Assembly (NCBI RefSeq): GCF_003752025.1
Contig: NZ_RJKR01000005.1
Location: 620,001-684,000, forward strand
Origin: Curtobacterium sp. PhB115
GTDB lineage: Bacteria > Actinomycetota > Actinomycetes > Actinomycetales > Microbacteriaceae
Length of the DNA stretch: 64,000 bases
Direction of reading: 5' to 3'
Both the position numbers and the translations under genes were made by a program. The notes under the pieces were generated by a model, which did not search any database, was not told the origin of the DNA, and was given only the letters and a program-made list of their open reading frames with translations. This document shows, in pieces, positions 24,993 through 33,780 of this stretch (the stretch's first letter is position 1; every line of letters begins with the position of its first letter).

Positions 24993-25934
24993 TCACCCCA
25001 TCGCGCGCTTCCCGTGGACATCGCGCGACAGCGCGTCGATACGTGCCACGTCGTCGGCGCTGAGGACGACGTCGGCAGCCGCGACGTTCTCGGCGACGCG
25101 TCCGGGGTTGCGCGATCCGGGGATCGGGACGAGGTCCGCGCGCTTCGCCAGGATCCACGCGAGTGCGAGCTGCGAGAGCGACACCCCCTTGCCGTCCGCG
25201 ATCTCCGTGAGCGCCGCGACGACGGCGACGTTCGCGTCGAAGTGCTCCGGCGCCCACCACTCGAGCTGCTGACGGATGTCATCGGCCGCGTAGGCGCTCT
25301 GCGGCTGCACGGCGCCGCTCAGGAACCCACGCGCCAACGGCGAGTACGCGACGACGCCGATGCCGAGCTCGTCGACCAGCGGGAAGAGGTCCTCGGACTC
25401 ACGGGAGAAGACCGAGTACTCGGTCTGGAACACCGAGATCGGGTGCACGGCGTGCGCGCGACGGATCTGCTCCGCGTCGGTGTTCGACAGACCGAGGTAC
25501 CGGACCTTGCCGGCCTGCACGAACTCCTGCATGACGCCGACGACGTCCTCGATCGGGACGGCGGGGTCGTGGACGTGCTGGTAGAGCAGGTCGATCGAGT
25601 CGGTGCCGAGGTTCCGGAGACTCGCATCGACCACCTGACGGACGTGCTCCGGCCGTGAATCCGGTGCGTAGGTGTCCGGCGTGAAGCCGAACTTCGTGGC
25701 GATGGTGACCTCGTCGCGGATCGGAGCGAGTGCCGCGCCGAGGAGCCGCTCGCCGGTGCCCCAGCCGTAGAGCTCGGCGGTGTCGAAGTGCGTGACGCCG
25801 AGCTCGTGCGCCTGTCGGATCGCGGCGGCGGACTCGGTGTCGTCGCCGGGCCCGTACGCGAACGTGGTGCCCATGGCGCCGTAGCCGACGGCGCCGACGG
25901 TGAGGCCCTGTCGGCCGAGGGTTCGTTGCTGCAT
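24993..25934 (-). CDS. Aldo/keto reductase
   Basis: A 313-residue NADPH-dependent reductase of the AKR superfamily (YajO/Tas-like group). The catalytic Asp/Tyr region is HFDTAELYGWGTGERLLG, the Lys is in TIATKFGF and the His in LLYQHVHDP. The ATG at 25934 has GGAAGGG upstream. It is divergent from a TetR gene with a TGTCAGAGTCTGACA operator between them. The substrate is unknown. Confidence 0.92.
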   Translation of the reverse strand: MQQRTLGRQGLTVGAVGYGAMGTTFAYGPGDDTESAAAIRQAHELGVTHFDTAELYGWGTGERLLGAALAPIRDEVTIATKFGFTPDTYAPDSRPEHVRQVVDASLRNLGTDSIDLLYQHVHDPAVPIEDVVGVMQEFVQAGKVRYLGLSNTDAEQIRRAHAVHPISVFQTEYSVFSRESEDLFPLVDELGIGVVAYSPLARGFLSGAVQPQSAYAADDIRQQLEWWAPEHFDANVAVVAALTEIADGKGVSLSQLALAWILAKRADLVPIPGSRNPGRVAENVAAADVVLSADDVARIDALSRDVHGKRAMG

Positions 25935-25990
25935 GGTTGCGGTCCCTTCCTGGGGTGTGGTGATCGTGCAGTGGCACTGTACGCCACTGG

Positions 25991-26005
25991 TGTCAGAGTC
26001 TGACA
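25991..26005. promoter_or_regulatory. TetR operator (TGTCAGA-G-TCTGACA)
   Basis: A 15-nt palindrome with perfect 7-nt arms around a central G. It sits 3 nt before the TTGGTC -35 box of the TetR gene and about 57 nt before the divergent aldo/keto reductase start. Confidence 0.75.
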
Positions 26006-26007
26006 AG

Positions 26008-26036
26008 TTGGTCCGGGAGTGACTCCGCGGTACGAT
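26008..26036 (+). promoter_or_regulatory. Promoter of the TetR gene, leaderless transcript
   Basis: TTGGTC (26008-26013), a 17-nt spacer and TACGAT (26031-26036) precede the GTG at 26043 by only 6 nt. The spacing implies a leaderless mRNA and decides the start codon in favour of 26043 over an upstream GTG at 26019. Confidence 0.6.
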
Positions 26037-26042
26037 CCGTCC

Positions 26043-26633
26043 GTGAGCGACACACGGAGCGGCCTGCGGGACATCACCCGCGACGCCGTCCGCGCCCGGA
26101 TCGCTGCCGTGGCGCTCGAGCGGTTCGACGCCGACGGGTTCGAGAACGTCACCGTCGAACAGGTCGCGGCTGCGGTCGGCATCTCGGCGCGGAGCTTCCA
26201 CCGGTACTTCCCCGCGAAGGAGGACGCCGTCATCGGTGATCCCGCGCGGCACCGCGAGGCCCTGGCCGATGCGTTCCGGTCACGGGCGGGCACGGAACCG
26301 GCGTGGTCCGCGCTGCGCGAGGCGTTCGCGGAGATGCTCGAGCGTGGCAGCACCGACGACCCCGAGACCGGACGACGGTCCGTCCGCGTGATGACGAGCA
26401 CGGCGTCGCTGCGCGCACGGAACCTCGAGAAGCACCAGGCGTGGGCGGACGTCCTGACGCCCCTCGTCGCCGAGCAGCTGCGCGGACCCGGTACCGACCT
26501 GCGCGCGCGGGTCCTCGTGCAGGCCGCCCTCGGCTGCTTCGACGTGGCGATCGCCACCTGGGCCACGGGCGACGATGCCGACGCCGCCGGGATCCTGCGG
26601 CGTGCGTTCGACGTCATCGAACCGGCGCGTTGA
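26043..26633 (+). CDS. TetR family regulator paired with the aldo/keto reductase
   Basis: A 196-residue repressor with a TetR helix-turn-helix (RIAAVALERFDADGFEN, VTVEQVAAAVGISARSFHRYFPAK). The start at GTG 26043 follows from the promoter position. It probably represses itself and the divergent aldo/keto reductase through the TGTCAGA palindrome. Confidence 0.9.
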   Translation: MSDTRSGLRDITRDAVRARIAAVALERFDADGFENVTVEQVAAAVGISARSFHRYFPAKEDAVIGDPARHREALADAFRSRAGTEPAWSALREAFAEMLERGSTDDPETGRRSVRVMTSTASLRARNLEKHQAWADVLTPLVAEQLRGPGTDLRARVLVQAALGCFDVAIATWATGDDADAAGILRRAFDVIEPAR

Positions 26634-26673
26634 CGACCGGGCACTCCGGCTCGAGCAGCGGTACGTTCACCGC

Positions 26674-27087
26674 ATGAACGTGAACGGACCGTCGCCGTAC
26701 TTCCAGTTCGCCGGCACCGCCAGAGAGGCCCTCGGGCTCTGGCAGCGCGTCTTCGGGGGCGAGGTCCGGATCGCGACCTACGCCGACTTCTCCCGCACCG
26801 ACGGCCCGGCCGACTCGGTGGCACACGGGCAGCTCGCCGGGGAGCTCCAGCTCTTCGCCGCCGATGCGAACCCGAGCGAGACGCCGTTCGCCGCCACCGG
26901 CGTGCTGTTCTCCCTGCTCGGTGCCGCGGAGCCCGACGTCCTGCGCCGGTGGTTCGACCAGTTGGCCGAGGGCGGCACGGTCGTCGACCCACTGCAGGAG
27001 CGGCCGTGGGGTGACTGGGACGGCACCGTGCGGGACGCGTTCGGCGTCACGTGGCTGATCGGGTTCGAGGCCTCCGCGCTCGGGTGA
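26674..27087 (+). CDS. VOC family (PhnB/glyoxalase-like) protein
   Basis: A 137-residue protein with the vicinal oxygen chelate fold of the PhnB subgroup (YFQFAGTAREALGLWQRVFGGE, ending GDWDGTVRDAFGVTW). Some members are metal enzymes or drug-binding proteins; the function here is unknown. The ATG at 26674 has a TACGTT box 7 nt upstream, suggesting a leaderless start. Confidence 0.85.
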   Translation: MNVNGPSPYFQFAGTAREALGLWQRVFGGEVRIATYADFSRTDGPADSVAHGQLAGELQLFAADANPSETPFAATGVLFSLLGAAEPDVLRRWFDQLAEGGTVVDPLQERPWGDWDGTVRDAFGVTWLIGFEASALG

Positions 27088-27107
27088 GCGGCTGCGATGA
27101 TGGGGAC

Positions 27108-27503
27108 ATGACCGACCGCCCCACCGTGCTGTTCGTCTGCGTCCACAACGCCGGCCGTTCCCAGATGGCCGCCGGGTGGCTCGAGCACCTCGCCGGCGAC
27201 CGCGTCCGGGTGTTCTCGGCCGGCAGCGAGCCCGCAGACCGGATCAACGCCGTGGCGGTGCAGGCGATGGCAGAAGCGGGCATCGACATCGCCGGCGCCG
27301 AGCCTGCCGTGCTCGAGACCGACACCGTCCGGGAGTCGGACGTGGTGATCACGATGGGCTGCGGCGACGCTTGCCCGGTGTTCCCGGGCAAGCGGTACGA
27401 GGACTGGATGCTCGAGGACCCTGCTGGACTGCCGATCGAGCAGGTCCGGCCCATCCGGGACGCGATCCGTGGTCGGGTCGAGCAGCTGATCGCGTCGTTG
27501 TAG
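27108..27503 (+). CDS. arsC: Arsenate reductase, low-molecular-weight phosphatase type
   Basis: A 131-residue enzyme reducing arsenate to arsenite in the cytosol. The phosphate-binding loop CVHNAGRS (Cx5R) starts near residue 12. Further Cys residues are in MGCGDACP, as in thioredoxin- or mycothiol-linked ArsC proteins, and the acid DP occurs at LEDPAGL. The start is ATG 27108 (GGGGA upstream). No arsenite pump or ArsR lies beside it, so it is a stand-alone copy. Confidence 0.88.
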   Translation: MTDRPTVLFVCVHNAGRSQMAAGWLEHLAGDRVRVFSAGSEPADRINAVAVQAMAEAGIDIAGAEPAVLETDTVRESDVVITMGCGDACPVFPGKRYEDWMLEDPAGLPIEQVRPIRDAIRGRVEQLIASL

Positions 27504-27516
27504 GCGGGCTGCTGCC

Positions 27517-27572
27517 GGTCGCGGCGCCGGCGCCGGCTACTGCTGGTCGCGGCGCCGGCGCCGGCTACTGCT
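27517..27572. repeat. 28-bp tandem duplication at a gene end
   Basis: Two adjacent, identical 28-nt units begin at 27517 and 27545 (GGTCGCGGCGCCGGC...). The second unit contains the stop codon and last codons of the minus-strand gene at 27565-27834. The duplication therefore copies the end of that gene into the gap between it and arsC. Confidence 0.85.
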
Positions 27573-27834
27573 GGTCGGACGGCAGTAGCGGCGCCCAGAA
27601 GGCGTCGGCACCGTCGGCCGTCACCGCGTCCCGCTCGAAGCGGAAGCCGTAGTCGCGCACGAAGTCGAGGGCCGCAGCCTGCTCGTCCTCGGCGTCGTCG
27701 TGCTGGGCGTCGAAGAGGTAGACGCCGTGTCCCATCTTGACGCCGGCGTCGCTGATCACCGTGAGGTCCCAGCGCCCTTCTTCGGCGCGTTCGATCCGGA
27801 CGACGGCGGCCTGTGCAGCGGTGAAGTCAGCCAT
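27565..27834 (-). CDS. Small hypothetical protein
   Basis: An 89-residue acidic protein without membrane segments or motif I recognise (VVRIERAEEGRWDLTVISDAG, then MGHGVYLFDAQHDDAEDE). It is a plausible gene because the frame is open, begins with ATG and sits between converging/diverging neighbours with little spare DNA. Its last codons lie in the 28-bp duplication. Confidence 0.6.
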   Translation of the reverse strand: MADFTAAQAAVVRIERAEEGRWDLTVISDAGVKMGHGVYLFDAQHDDAEDEQAAALDFVRDYGFRFERDAVTADGADAFWAPLLPSDQQ

Positions 27835-27933
27835 GCCGCGAGCTTACGGACGCTGTCCCGTTGGCGTTCAGCGTCCTACCGGGCCAGTACGCTGAGCACC
27901 GTCACAGGGACCGGACGAGCGGAGAACGAAGTC

Positions 27934-28806
27934 ATGTCAGTCGGATTGCTCGCCGTGGTGGACGACATCCTCTCCGCAGCGCTGAAGGCGAGCGCGAAGA
28001 CCGCCGGTGTCGTCATCGACGACGCCGCCGTCACACCGCAGTACGTGCAGGGGCTCGACCCCGCGCGGGAGCTGCCGGTCGTCGGCCGCATCGCGCTCGG
28101 CAGCCTGTTCAACAAGTTCATCATCATCATCCCGCTCGCGCTGTTGCTCACCGCGTTCGCGCCGTGGGTGCTGCCGTGGCTGCTGCTCATCGGCGGCACG
28201 TACCTGTGCTTCGAGGGCGCCGAGAAGGTCACCGAGTGGTTCGGCGTCCACCACGGGTCTGAGTCGACCGACTCGGTCACCGAGCCGAAGCTGGTGTTCG
28301 GCGCGATCCGCACCGACCTCATCCTCAGCACCGAGATCATGCTCATCGCCCTGGCCGGCCTCGACCCCGACCTGGGGCTCTGGCCCACGCTCGGCGCGCT
28401 CATCGTGATCGGGCTCGTCATGACCGGGGTCGTCTACGGCGCCGTCGCACTCCTCGTCAAGATCGACGACGTCGGGCTGCAGATGATGAAGCACTCCGTC
28501 CGACGCACACGCCGCACCGGTGCCCGCATCGTCCGTGCGATGCCCACGGTGTTCCGCGTGATCAGCGTCATCGGTACCGTCGCCATGCTCTGGGTCGGTG
28601 GACACCTGGTCATCGCGAACCTCGCCGAGACGTTCTGGCACGGTCCGTACGACCTGTTGCACGCGATCGAGCACGCGATCGAGGCCACGGGGCCGGTCGT
28701 CACGTGGATCGTGGACACCGCGGTGTCGGCGGTCGTCGGAGTCCTGCTCGGGATGGTCGTCGTGGCGATCGTGCTCGGCATCAGCCGGCTCCGCGGGAAG
28801 CACTGA
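27934..28806 (+). CDS. DUF808 (YedI-like) inner-membrane protein
   Basis: A 290-residue integral membrane protein matching the DUF808 family (MSVGLLAVVDDILSAALKASAK, then KFIIIIPLALLLTAFAPW and GGTYLCFEGAEKV). The start is ATG 27934 with GGAGAA upstream. About seven hydrophobic segments are visible. The family has no settled function. Confidence 0.88.
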   Translation: MSVGLLAVVDDILSAALKASAKTAGVVIDDAAVTPQYVQGLDPARELPVVGRIALGSLFNKFIIIIPLALLLTAFAPWVLPWLLLIGGTYLCFEGAEKVTEWFGVHHGSESTDSVTEPKLVFGAIRTDLILSTEIMLIALAGLDPDLGLWPTLGALIVIGLVMTGVVYGAVALLVKIDDVGLQMMKHSVRRTRRTGARIVRAMPTVFRVISVIGTVAMLWVGGHLVIANLAETFWHGPYDLLHAIEHAIEATGPVVTWIVDTAVSAVVGVLLGMVVVAIVLGISRLRGKH

Positions 28807-28828
28807 CCGCAGCGCGAACCACGCGGTT

Positions 28829-28868
28829 TCCGACAGTCCACACGTCGAACGACTCGTGGATCGTCGGA
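28829..28868. repeat. Palindromic repeat family B, copy 1 (inverted orientation)
   Basis: A 40-nt imperfect palindrome, TCCGAC...GTCGGA, in the gap between DUF808 and the VOC gene. Its reverse complement closely matches the two copies at 36232 and 36303 (shared CCGACGATCCACG, GTCG, GTCGGA). It can fold into one long hairpin. Confidence 0.75.
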
Positions 28869-28923
28869 GAACCGGTGCGCATGGTCGGACCACCGGGGCG
28901 CCCGCAGTCGTATCCTCGGCGAC

Positions 28924-29358
28924 ATGGCAACGGTGCGACAGGTCCAGGTGACGTTCGACTGCGCAGAACCGGAGCGGGTCGCTCGGTTCTGGTGCGAGGT
29001 CCTCGGCTACGAGGTCCCCGCTCCCCCGCCCGGCTTCGACGACTGGGCGGCCTTCGACGCCTCGCTCCCGCCGGAGCACCAGGGATCGGCCTTCGCGTGC
29101 GTCGACCCGACCGGCGTCGGCCCGCGGCTGTTCTTCCAGCGTGTCCCCGAGGGCAAGACGGTCAAGAACCGCGTGCACCTCGACGTCCGGGTCGGGACCG
29201 GGACGGTCGGCGCGGAGCGCCTGGCAGCGCTCGACGCCGAGAGCGCCCGACTCGTCGCCCTCGGAGCGACGCAGTTCCGCCGCATGACGGCGGACCAGGT
29301 GAACGAGTCCTGCATCGTGATGCAGGACGTCGAGGGCAACGAGTTCTGCCTCGACTGA
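28924..29358 (+). CDS. VOC family (glyoxalase-like) protein
   Basis: A 144-residue vicinal oxygen chelate protein of the glyoxalase-like PF18029 type common in actinobacteria (QVTFDCAEPERVARFWCEVLGY, KTVKNRVHLDVRV, QDVEGNEFCLD). The ATG at 28924 follows a TATCCT box by 7 nt, suggesting a leaderless mRNA. Substrate unknown. Confidence 0.87.
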   Translation: MATVRQVQVTFDCAEPERVARFWCEVLGYEVPAPPPGFDDWAAFDASLPPEHQGSAFACVDPTGVGPRLFFQRVPEGKTVKNRVHLDVRVGTGTVGAERLAALDAESARLVALGATQFRRMTADQVNESCIVMQDVEGNEFCLD

Positions 29359-29374
29359 GATCGGCCCGACCCCG

Positions 29375-29454
29375 CCGAGCCGGGCCGAGCCGAGCCGAGC
29401 CGAGCCCAGCCGAGCCCAGCCGAGCCCAGCCGAGCCGAGCCCAGCCGAGCCGAG
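29375..29454. repeat. GAGCC/CAGCC tandem repeat between convergent genes
   Basis: The 97-nt gap between the VOC gene and the manganese catalase gene consists almost wholly of 5-nt units CGAGC and CCAGC in alternation. It ends 1 nt before the catalase stop codon. No hairpin terminator is visible. Confidence 0.85.
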
Positions 29455-29455
29455 G

Positions 29456-30409
29456 TCAGGCCACCGGCCCGTAGAGCGGCGTCTCCGCCACGTCGAGCTC
29501 GAGTTCCGCGGTCTGCTGGATGAGCGCGAGCAGGTCGGCGTCGAGTCCCGGCGCGAACTCCTCGAGTCGCTCCGGAGCGATGAACGACGGCGACCCGACG
29601 GGGGCCTGCTCCGTCGCGGACAGGTCGGTCCCGTCCTTCGACGGCGATGCGCCACGGAAGATCTTGCCGGCCTCGGACGCACCGTCGAGGTCGAAGCTGT
29701 ACTGCTTACTCTGCAGCCCGAGGTCGACGAGCTCCTTGACCTCCGGGAACCGCTCGGCGTTGGTCTTCGGGATCGGCAGCAGCGTCTTCCAGTCGACACC
29801 GAGGGTCTCGAGCGCCTTGGCGTACGCGTTCTCGTGTGCCTGGTCGCGGACGATCAGGTACGCGATGGTGCTGCGGGCCGTGGGGTTGTCCGTCATCTCG
29901 TAGATCCGGCACTTCTGCAGGCGGCCGGTGGACTCGAGCATCAGGTTGTAGAGCAGGTCGAGGGGCAGGTTGCCGGAGTTGTAGACGTAGCTGCCGCTCC
30001 ACGGGTTGCCGGCGGAGTCGACGGGCAGAGCACCCTGAGCCCCGACCAGGTAATGGTGGATGTTGCTGGTGTCGAGCGCGATGCTCAGTGGCGTCGCACC
30101 CTTCGCGCCCGGGGTGTCGAGGGGGTCGGTGAGCTTGCCGCTGTACTCGGGCGAGCCGTCGAGCAGGCGCGAGATCGTCGTGCCGATGAGTTCGACGTGG
30201 CTGATCTCCTCGGTCCCGACGCCCTGGATGAGATCGCGGTACGGCTTCGCCGCCGGTCCGCGGAAGTTCATCGCCTGGAAGAGGTACTGCATCATCGTGC
30301 GCATCTCGCCGAACTGCCCGCCGAGCCCCTCCTGCAGGGCGTTGGCGGCTGCCGGGTCGGGCTCGCCGTCGGCGATCTCGTTGATCCAGGTCTGTGCGTG
30401 GAAGTACAT
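29456..30409 (-). CDS. Manganese catalase
   Basis: A 317-residue non-haem, dimanganese catalase that destroys hydrogen peroxide in the cytosol. The ferritin-like four-helix core shows ligand regions at LQEGLGGQFGEMRTMMQYLFQ, GTEEISHVELIG and RDQAHENAYAKALETLG. A C-terminal extension follows with QYSFDLDGASEAGKIFRG, typical of Bacillus and actinobacterial members. The start is ATG 30409 with GGAGG-like sequence upstream. It is divergent from an FAD-linked oxidase whose reaction may yield peroxide, which gives a possible functional link. Confidence 0.93.
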   Translation of the reverse strand: MYFHAQTWINEIADGEPDPAAANALQEGLGGQFGEMRTMMQYLFQAMNFRGPAAKPYRDLIQGVGTEEISHVELIGTTISRLLDGSPEYSGKLTDPLDTPGAKGATPLSIALDTSNIHHYLVGAQGALPVDSAGNPWSGSYVYNSGNLPLDLLYNLMLESTGRLQKCRIYEMTDNPTARSTIAYLIVRDQAHENAYAKALETLGVDWKTLLPIPKTNAERFPEVKELVDLGLQSKQYSFDLDGASEAGKIFRGASPSKDGTDLSATEQAPVGSPSFIAPERLEEFAPGLDADLLALIQQTAELELDVAETPLYGPVA

Positions 30410-30549
30410 GGAGCCTCCTTGCTCGACGCGACGGATCCGCCGCGTGCCTCACAGTCGTCCTGGGCGCCTGGCAGCCGACACGGGTCGTCCGCACAGCGCG
30501 GTATCGTCGAGCGCGCTGCACCGCCGCGCCCCGGAAGGACCCCCACCCG

Positions 30550-31935
30550 ATGACCGTCAGCTCCGACGTCGACACCTCCGCCCTCGACGACCTGCTGGGG
30601 GTGGGCCAGGTCCTCCGCGACCCGGCCTCGCTCGAGCGCTACAGCCACGACGACGCGGAGTGGGCCGACCACTCCGCACCGCTCGCGGTGGTCCTGGCGC
30701 GCAGCACCGACGACGTCGTGGCCACCGTGCGGTGGGCAGCGGCCGCCGGAGTGCGGGTCGTCCCCCGCGGCGCCGGCACGGGTCTGTCCGGTGGCGCCAA
30801 CGCCGTGCCCGGCTGCGTGGTGCTGTCACTGGAACTGATGGACGCGGTCCTCGAGGTCAACACCGACGAGCGCTACGCCGTCGCCCAGCCCGGCGTCATC
30901 AACGACGCGCTCCGCGCCGCCGTCGCCGAGCACGGCCTCTGGTACCCGCCGGACCCCGCGAGCTCGGCGATCTCGACGATCGGCGGCAACGTCGCCACGA
31001 ACGCCGGTGGCATCTGCTGCGTCAAGTACGGGGTGACCCGCGACTACGTCCTCGGCACGACCGTCGTGCTCGCGGACGGCTCGGTGGTGGAGCTCGGCCG
31101 CCGCACGGCGAAGGGCGTCGCGGGGTACGACCTCGCCGGCCTCATGGTCGGGTCGGAGGGCACGCTCGGCATCGTGACGAGCGTCACCGTGAAGCTGCTC
31201 CCCCTGGCCGGACGCGACGAACGGGCCGTGATCGGGTACTTCCCCTCGTTGAGCGCCGCCGGGGACGCGGTCGCCGCGATCTCCCGCGCCGGGATCATCC
31301 CCGCGGCGCTCGAGATCGTCGACCGCACCTGCCTTCGCGCCGTGGACGACTGGATGCACCTCGGGCTGCCGTCCGAGGTCGACACGCTCCTGCTCGCACG
31401 GGTCGACGAGCGCGGTGCCGCCGGCGACGAGATCGCCGACCAGGTCGCCGAGGTCTTCGCTGCCGCCGGTGGGACAGACGTCGAGCGCGCGACCGACCCG
31501 GACGACATCGACCGGCTGTTCCAGGCCCGGCGCCTGGCCTACCCGGCACTCGAGCGGCTCGGGCCGGTGCTCACCGAGGACATCTGCGTCCCGCGGAGCG
31601 CGGTCCCGGAGATGCTGCGGCGCATCCAGGCGACGGCCGACGCGAACGACGTCACGATCGCCAACATCGCCCATGCTGGCGACGGCAACCTGCACCCGCT
31701 GATCATCGCGCCCGAGGGCGACGACGCCGCCAAGGCCCGTGCGAAGACGGCGTTCGACGCGATCGTCGCCGACTGTCTGGCGCTCGGCGGCACGGTGACC
31801 GGTGAGCACGGGGTCGGGCTCCTCAAGCTGCCCGGGCTCCGCGCGGAGCTCGGCGACCGCGTGATCGCGATGCACCGCTCGGTGAAGGACGCGCTCGACC
31901 CGGCCGGCACGCTCAACCCCGGCAAGGCCTTCTGA
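30550..31935 (+). CDS. FAD-linked 2-hydroxyacid oxidase (GlcD / D-lactate dehydrogenase family)
   Basis: A 461-residue flavoprotein of the vanillyl-alcohol oxidase fold. The FAD-binding domain shows PRGAGTGLSGGANAV and the GGNVATNAGG region, and the C-terminal FAD-linked oxidase domain shows AHAGDGNLHP and TGEHGVGLLK. It would oxidise glycolate, D-lactate or a similar 2-hydroxyacid. The start is ATG 30550 with GGAAGGA upstream. Its TGA overlaps the ATG of the next gene by 1 nt, so the pair is an operon. Confidence 0.93.
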   Translation: MTVSSDVDTSALDDLLGVGQVLRDPASLERYSHDDAEWADHSAPLAVVLARSTDDVVATVRWAAAAGVRVVPRGAGTGLSGGANAVPGCVVLSLELMDAVLEVNTDERYAVAQPGVINDALRAAVAEHGLWYPPDPASSAISTIGGNVATNAGGICCVKYGVTRDYVLGTTVVLADGSVVELGRRTAKGVAGYDLAGLMVGSEGTLGIVTSVTVKLLPLAGRDERAVIGYFPSLSAAGDAVAAISRAGIIPAALEIVDRTCLRAVDDWMHLGLPSEVDTLLLARVDERGAAGDEIADQVAEVFAAAGGTDVERATDPDDIDRLFQARRLAYPALERLGPVLTEDICVPRSAVPEMLRRIQATADANDVTIANIAHAGDGNLHPLIIAPEGDDAAKARAKTAFDAIVADCLALGGTVTGEHGVGLLKLPGLRAELGDRVIAMHRSVKDALDPAGTLNPGKAF

Positions 31936-32789
31936 TGGCCACCAGCGGCACCTTCGAGTCCTCCGACGGAGCGACCCTGGCCTACACGGACACGCGAGCG
32001 GACACGAGCGACGGCGACGACGGCGGCCGCGACACCGCCCGGCGCACCGTCGTCCTCGTCGCGGGCTACGCCATGCCGGCGACCGGCTGGGCGCTCCAGG
32101 AGGACGCACTCACCGACGCCGGGTACCGGGTGGTCGCGTTCGACCGCCGCTCGCACGGTGCCAGCGAGGACGTGCTGTTCGGGCAGCGGATCGCGCGACA
32201 CGGCGCCGACCTGCACGAGCTGCTGGTGACGCTCGACCTCCACGACGTCGTCCTGGTCGGGCAGTCGATGGGTGCGAGCACGATCTGGGCGACGCTCGAC
32301 CTGTTCGGCACCGACCGGATCGCCGGTGTGCTGACGATCGACCAGACGCCGAAGCTCGTCAACACCGACGACTGGGCGCACGGCTTCTACGGCATGGACC
32401 CGTCGAACAGCGGGACGTTCTTCGACCACGGCATCCCGGACACCGGTCGCGGCGCCCGGGTCGACCCGGCCAACCCGGGCGTGATGCGACTCGTCGAGCG
32501 GCTCGGCGGCCTGCCGGACGTCCGGCAGCCGAACGCACCGGAGACCGTGCGACTGCTCCGCGACCACGGACTGCAGGACTGGCGTGACGTCATCGCGCGC
32601 CTCGACGTGCCGTTCACCATGGTGGCCGGCAGGGACAGCCAGCTCTGGCCGTGCACGCACGCGCAGGCAGCGGTCGGCGAGAACCCGCACGGATCGGTCC
32701 TCGTGATCGACGACGCCGGGCACTCCACGAACCTCGACCAGCCGGACGTCTTCAACCAGGCACTGCTCGCCTTCGTCGCGTCACTCTGA
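31935..32789 (+). CDS. Alpha/beta hydrolase
   Basis: A 284-residue alpha/beta hydrolase. The nucleophile elbow is GQSMG, the acid is in VAGRDSQLW and the His in DDAGHSTNLDQP. It resembles haloperoxidase/esterase-like members. It starts inside the stop of the FAD oxidase gene (TGATG) and is translationally coupled to it. The substrate is unknown. Confidence 0.9.
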   Translation: MATSGTFESSDGATLAYTDTRADTSDGDDGGRDTARRTVVLVAGYAMPATGWALQEDALTDAGYRVVAFDRRSHGASEDVLFGQRIARHGADLHELLVTLDLHDVVLVGQSMGASTIWATLDLFGTDRIAGVLTIDQTPKLVNTDDWAHGFYGMDPSNSGTFFDHGIPDTGRGARVDPANPGVMRLVERLGGLPDVRQPNAPETVRLLRDHGLQDWRDVIARLDVPFTMVAGRDSQLWPCTHAQAAVGENPHGSVLVIDDAGHSTNLDQPDVFNQALLAFVASL

Positions 32790-33012
32790 CCCGACGGCCC
32801 GCGCACCGGCAGGACACCGAAGGTCACAGAGCGGTAACGGCGCAGAACCGGACCCATCGATCTCGGCGAGGGCGCCGAATGCCATTCACAACCGGGAAAC
32901 ACCCGGGGCGCTCACCAGCCGCACGTAGCTGGTTCTCCACCCTGCATCAGGGTGTGTTCGGCGCGCACACAGCAGCCGCGCCGAGCGCGACACAGCAAAG
33001 GACTGAAGAATC

Positions 33013-33693
33013 ATGCGCAAGAGCCTGAAGACCTCCATCACCCTCGCCACGACCGGTGCCCTGGTGCTCGGTGGCGCCGCGTTCGGCGTCTCCGCCGCGC
33101 AGGCCTCCACCCCGACGGTGCACACCGTGTCGTCGTCCTCGTCGAAGATCCCCGCGCCGGTCGCTTCGGTGCCCGAGGTCCTCGGTGGCTCGACCGCCGT
33201 GAAGCTCGACTCCGGCTTCACCGACGCCCTCACCGCCCTGAAGCTCACCCCGGGTGTCTCCGGCGACGCGACCCTCGCGGACGGTTCGGTGTCGTTCCCG
33301 ATCACCGCCGGGTCGGTCACGTACTGGTCGCCGGACGGCAACTACCGCCCGTACGTGCAGGGCCTGCTGAACCACGACGACTCGGGTCTGACCCTGAAGG
33401 CCGGCGACACCACGGTGACGCTGGAGAACTTCGTCGTGAACCCGGGCTCGTCCAAGCTCTACGGTGACGTCCTGGTCAACGGCAAGGTCGCCGCGTCGAA
33501 CGCGTACCTGTTCGAGCTCTGGGGCGGTTCCCTCAAGCCCCTCCAGCTCGAGGGTGACAACGCGATCCTGACCGGCACCACCGTGCACGTGTCCGAGGAC
33601 GCTGCCGGCCTGCTGAACAAGACCTTCGGCACCGACGCCGTCAAGCGCGGCCTGCTCGTCGGCACCGCCACCATCACGGCGCAGATCAAGTAA
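33013..33693 (+). CDS. Secreted protein of unknown function
   Basis: A 226-residue exported protein. The signal peptide (LATTGALVLGGAAFGVSAAQA) is followed by a soluble all-beta domain of about 180 residues (FTDALTALKLTPGVSG, GSVSFPITAGSVTYW, YVQGLLNHDDSGLTLKAGDT, VVNPGSSKLYGDVLVNG). I have no name for the family. There is no anchor or lipobox. The 223-nt gap before it contains a CGGCGCG/CGCGCCG inverted repeat near 32958-32982 and no gene. Confidence 0.8.
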   Translation: MRKSLKTSITLATTGALVLGGAAFGVSAAQASTPTVHTVSSSSSKIPAPVASVPEVLGGSTAVKLDSGFTDALTALKLTPGVSGDATLADGSVSFPITAGSVTYWSPDGNYRPYVQGLLNHDDSGLTLKAGDTTVTLENFVVNPGSSKLYGDVLVNGKVAASNAYLFELWGGSLKPLQLEGDNAILTGTTVHVSEDAAGLLNKTFGTDAVKRGLLVGTATITAQIK

Positions 33694-33708
33694 CACCCGC
33701 ACCACCAA

Positions 33709-33738
33709 GAGGGCCGTCCCGGCAACGGGGCGGCCCTC
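33709..33738 (+). terminator. 13-bp hairpin terminator
   Basis: GAGGGCCGTCCCG pairs with CGGGGCGGCCCTC over 13 bp (one G-U) around GCAA, 16 nt after the stop codon of the secreted protein. Confidence 0.75.
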
Positions 33739-33780
33739 CTGCACGCGCGCACCCAGCACCACCCGCCTACCATCGAGCAG

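Noticed and set aside
32790-33012. A c-di-AMP (ydaO-type) riboswitch before the secreted protein
   Set aside because: The stretch AGAGCGGTAACGGCGC recalls actinobacterial leaders of wall hydrolases, but I cannot trace the required conserved core or pseudoknot.
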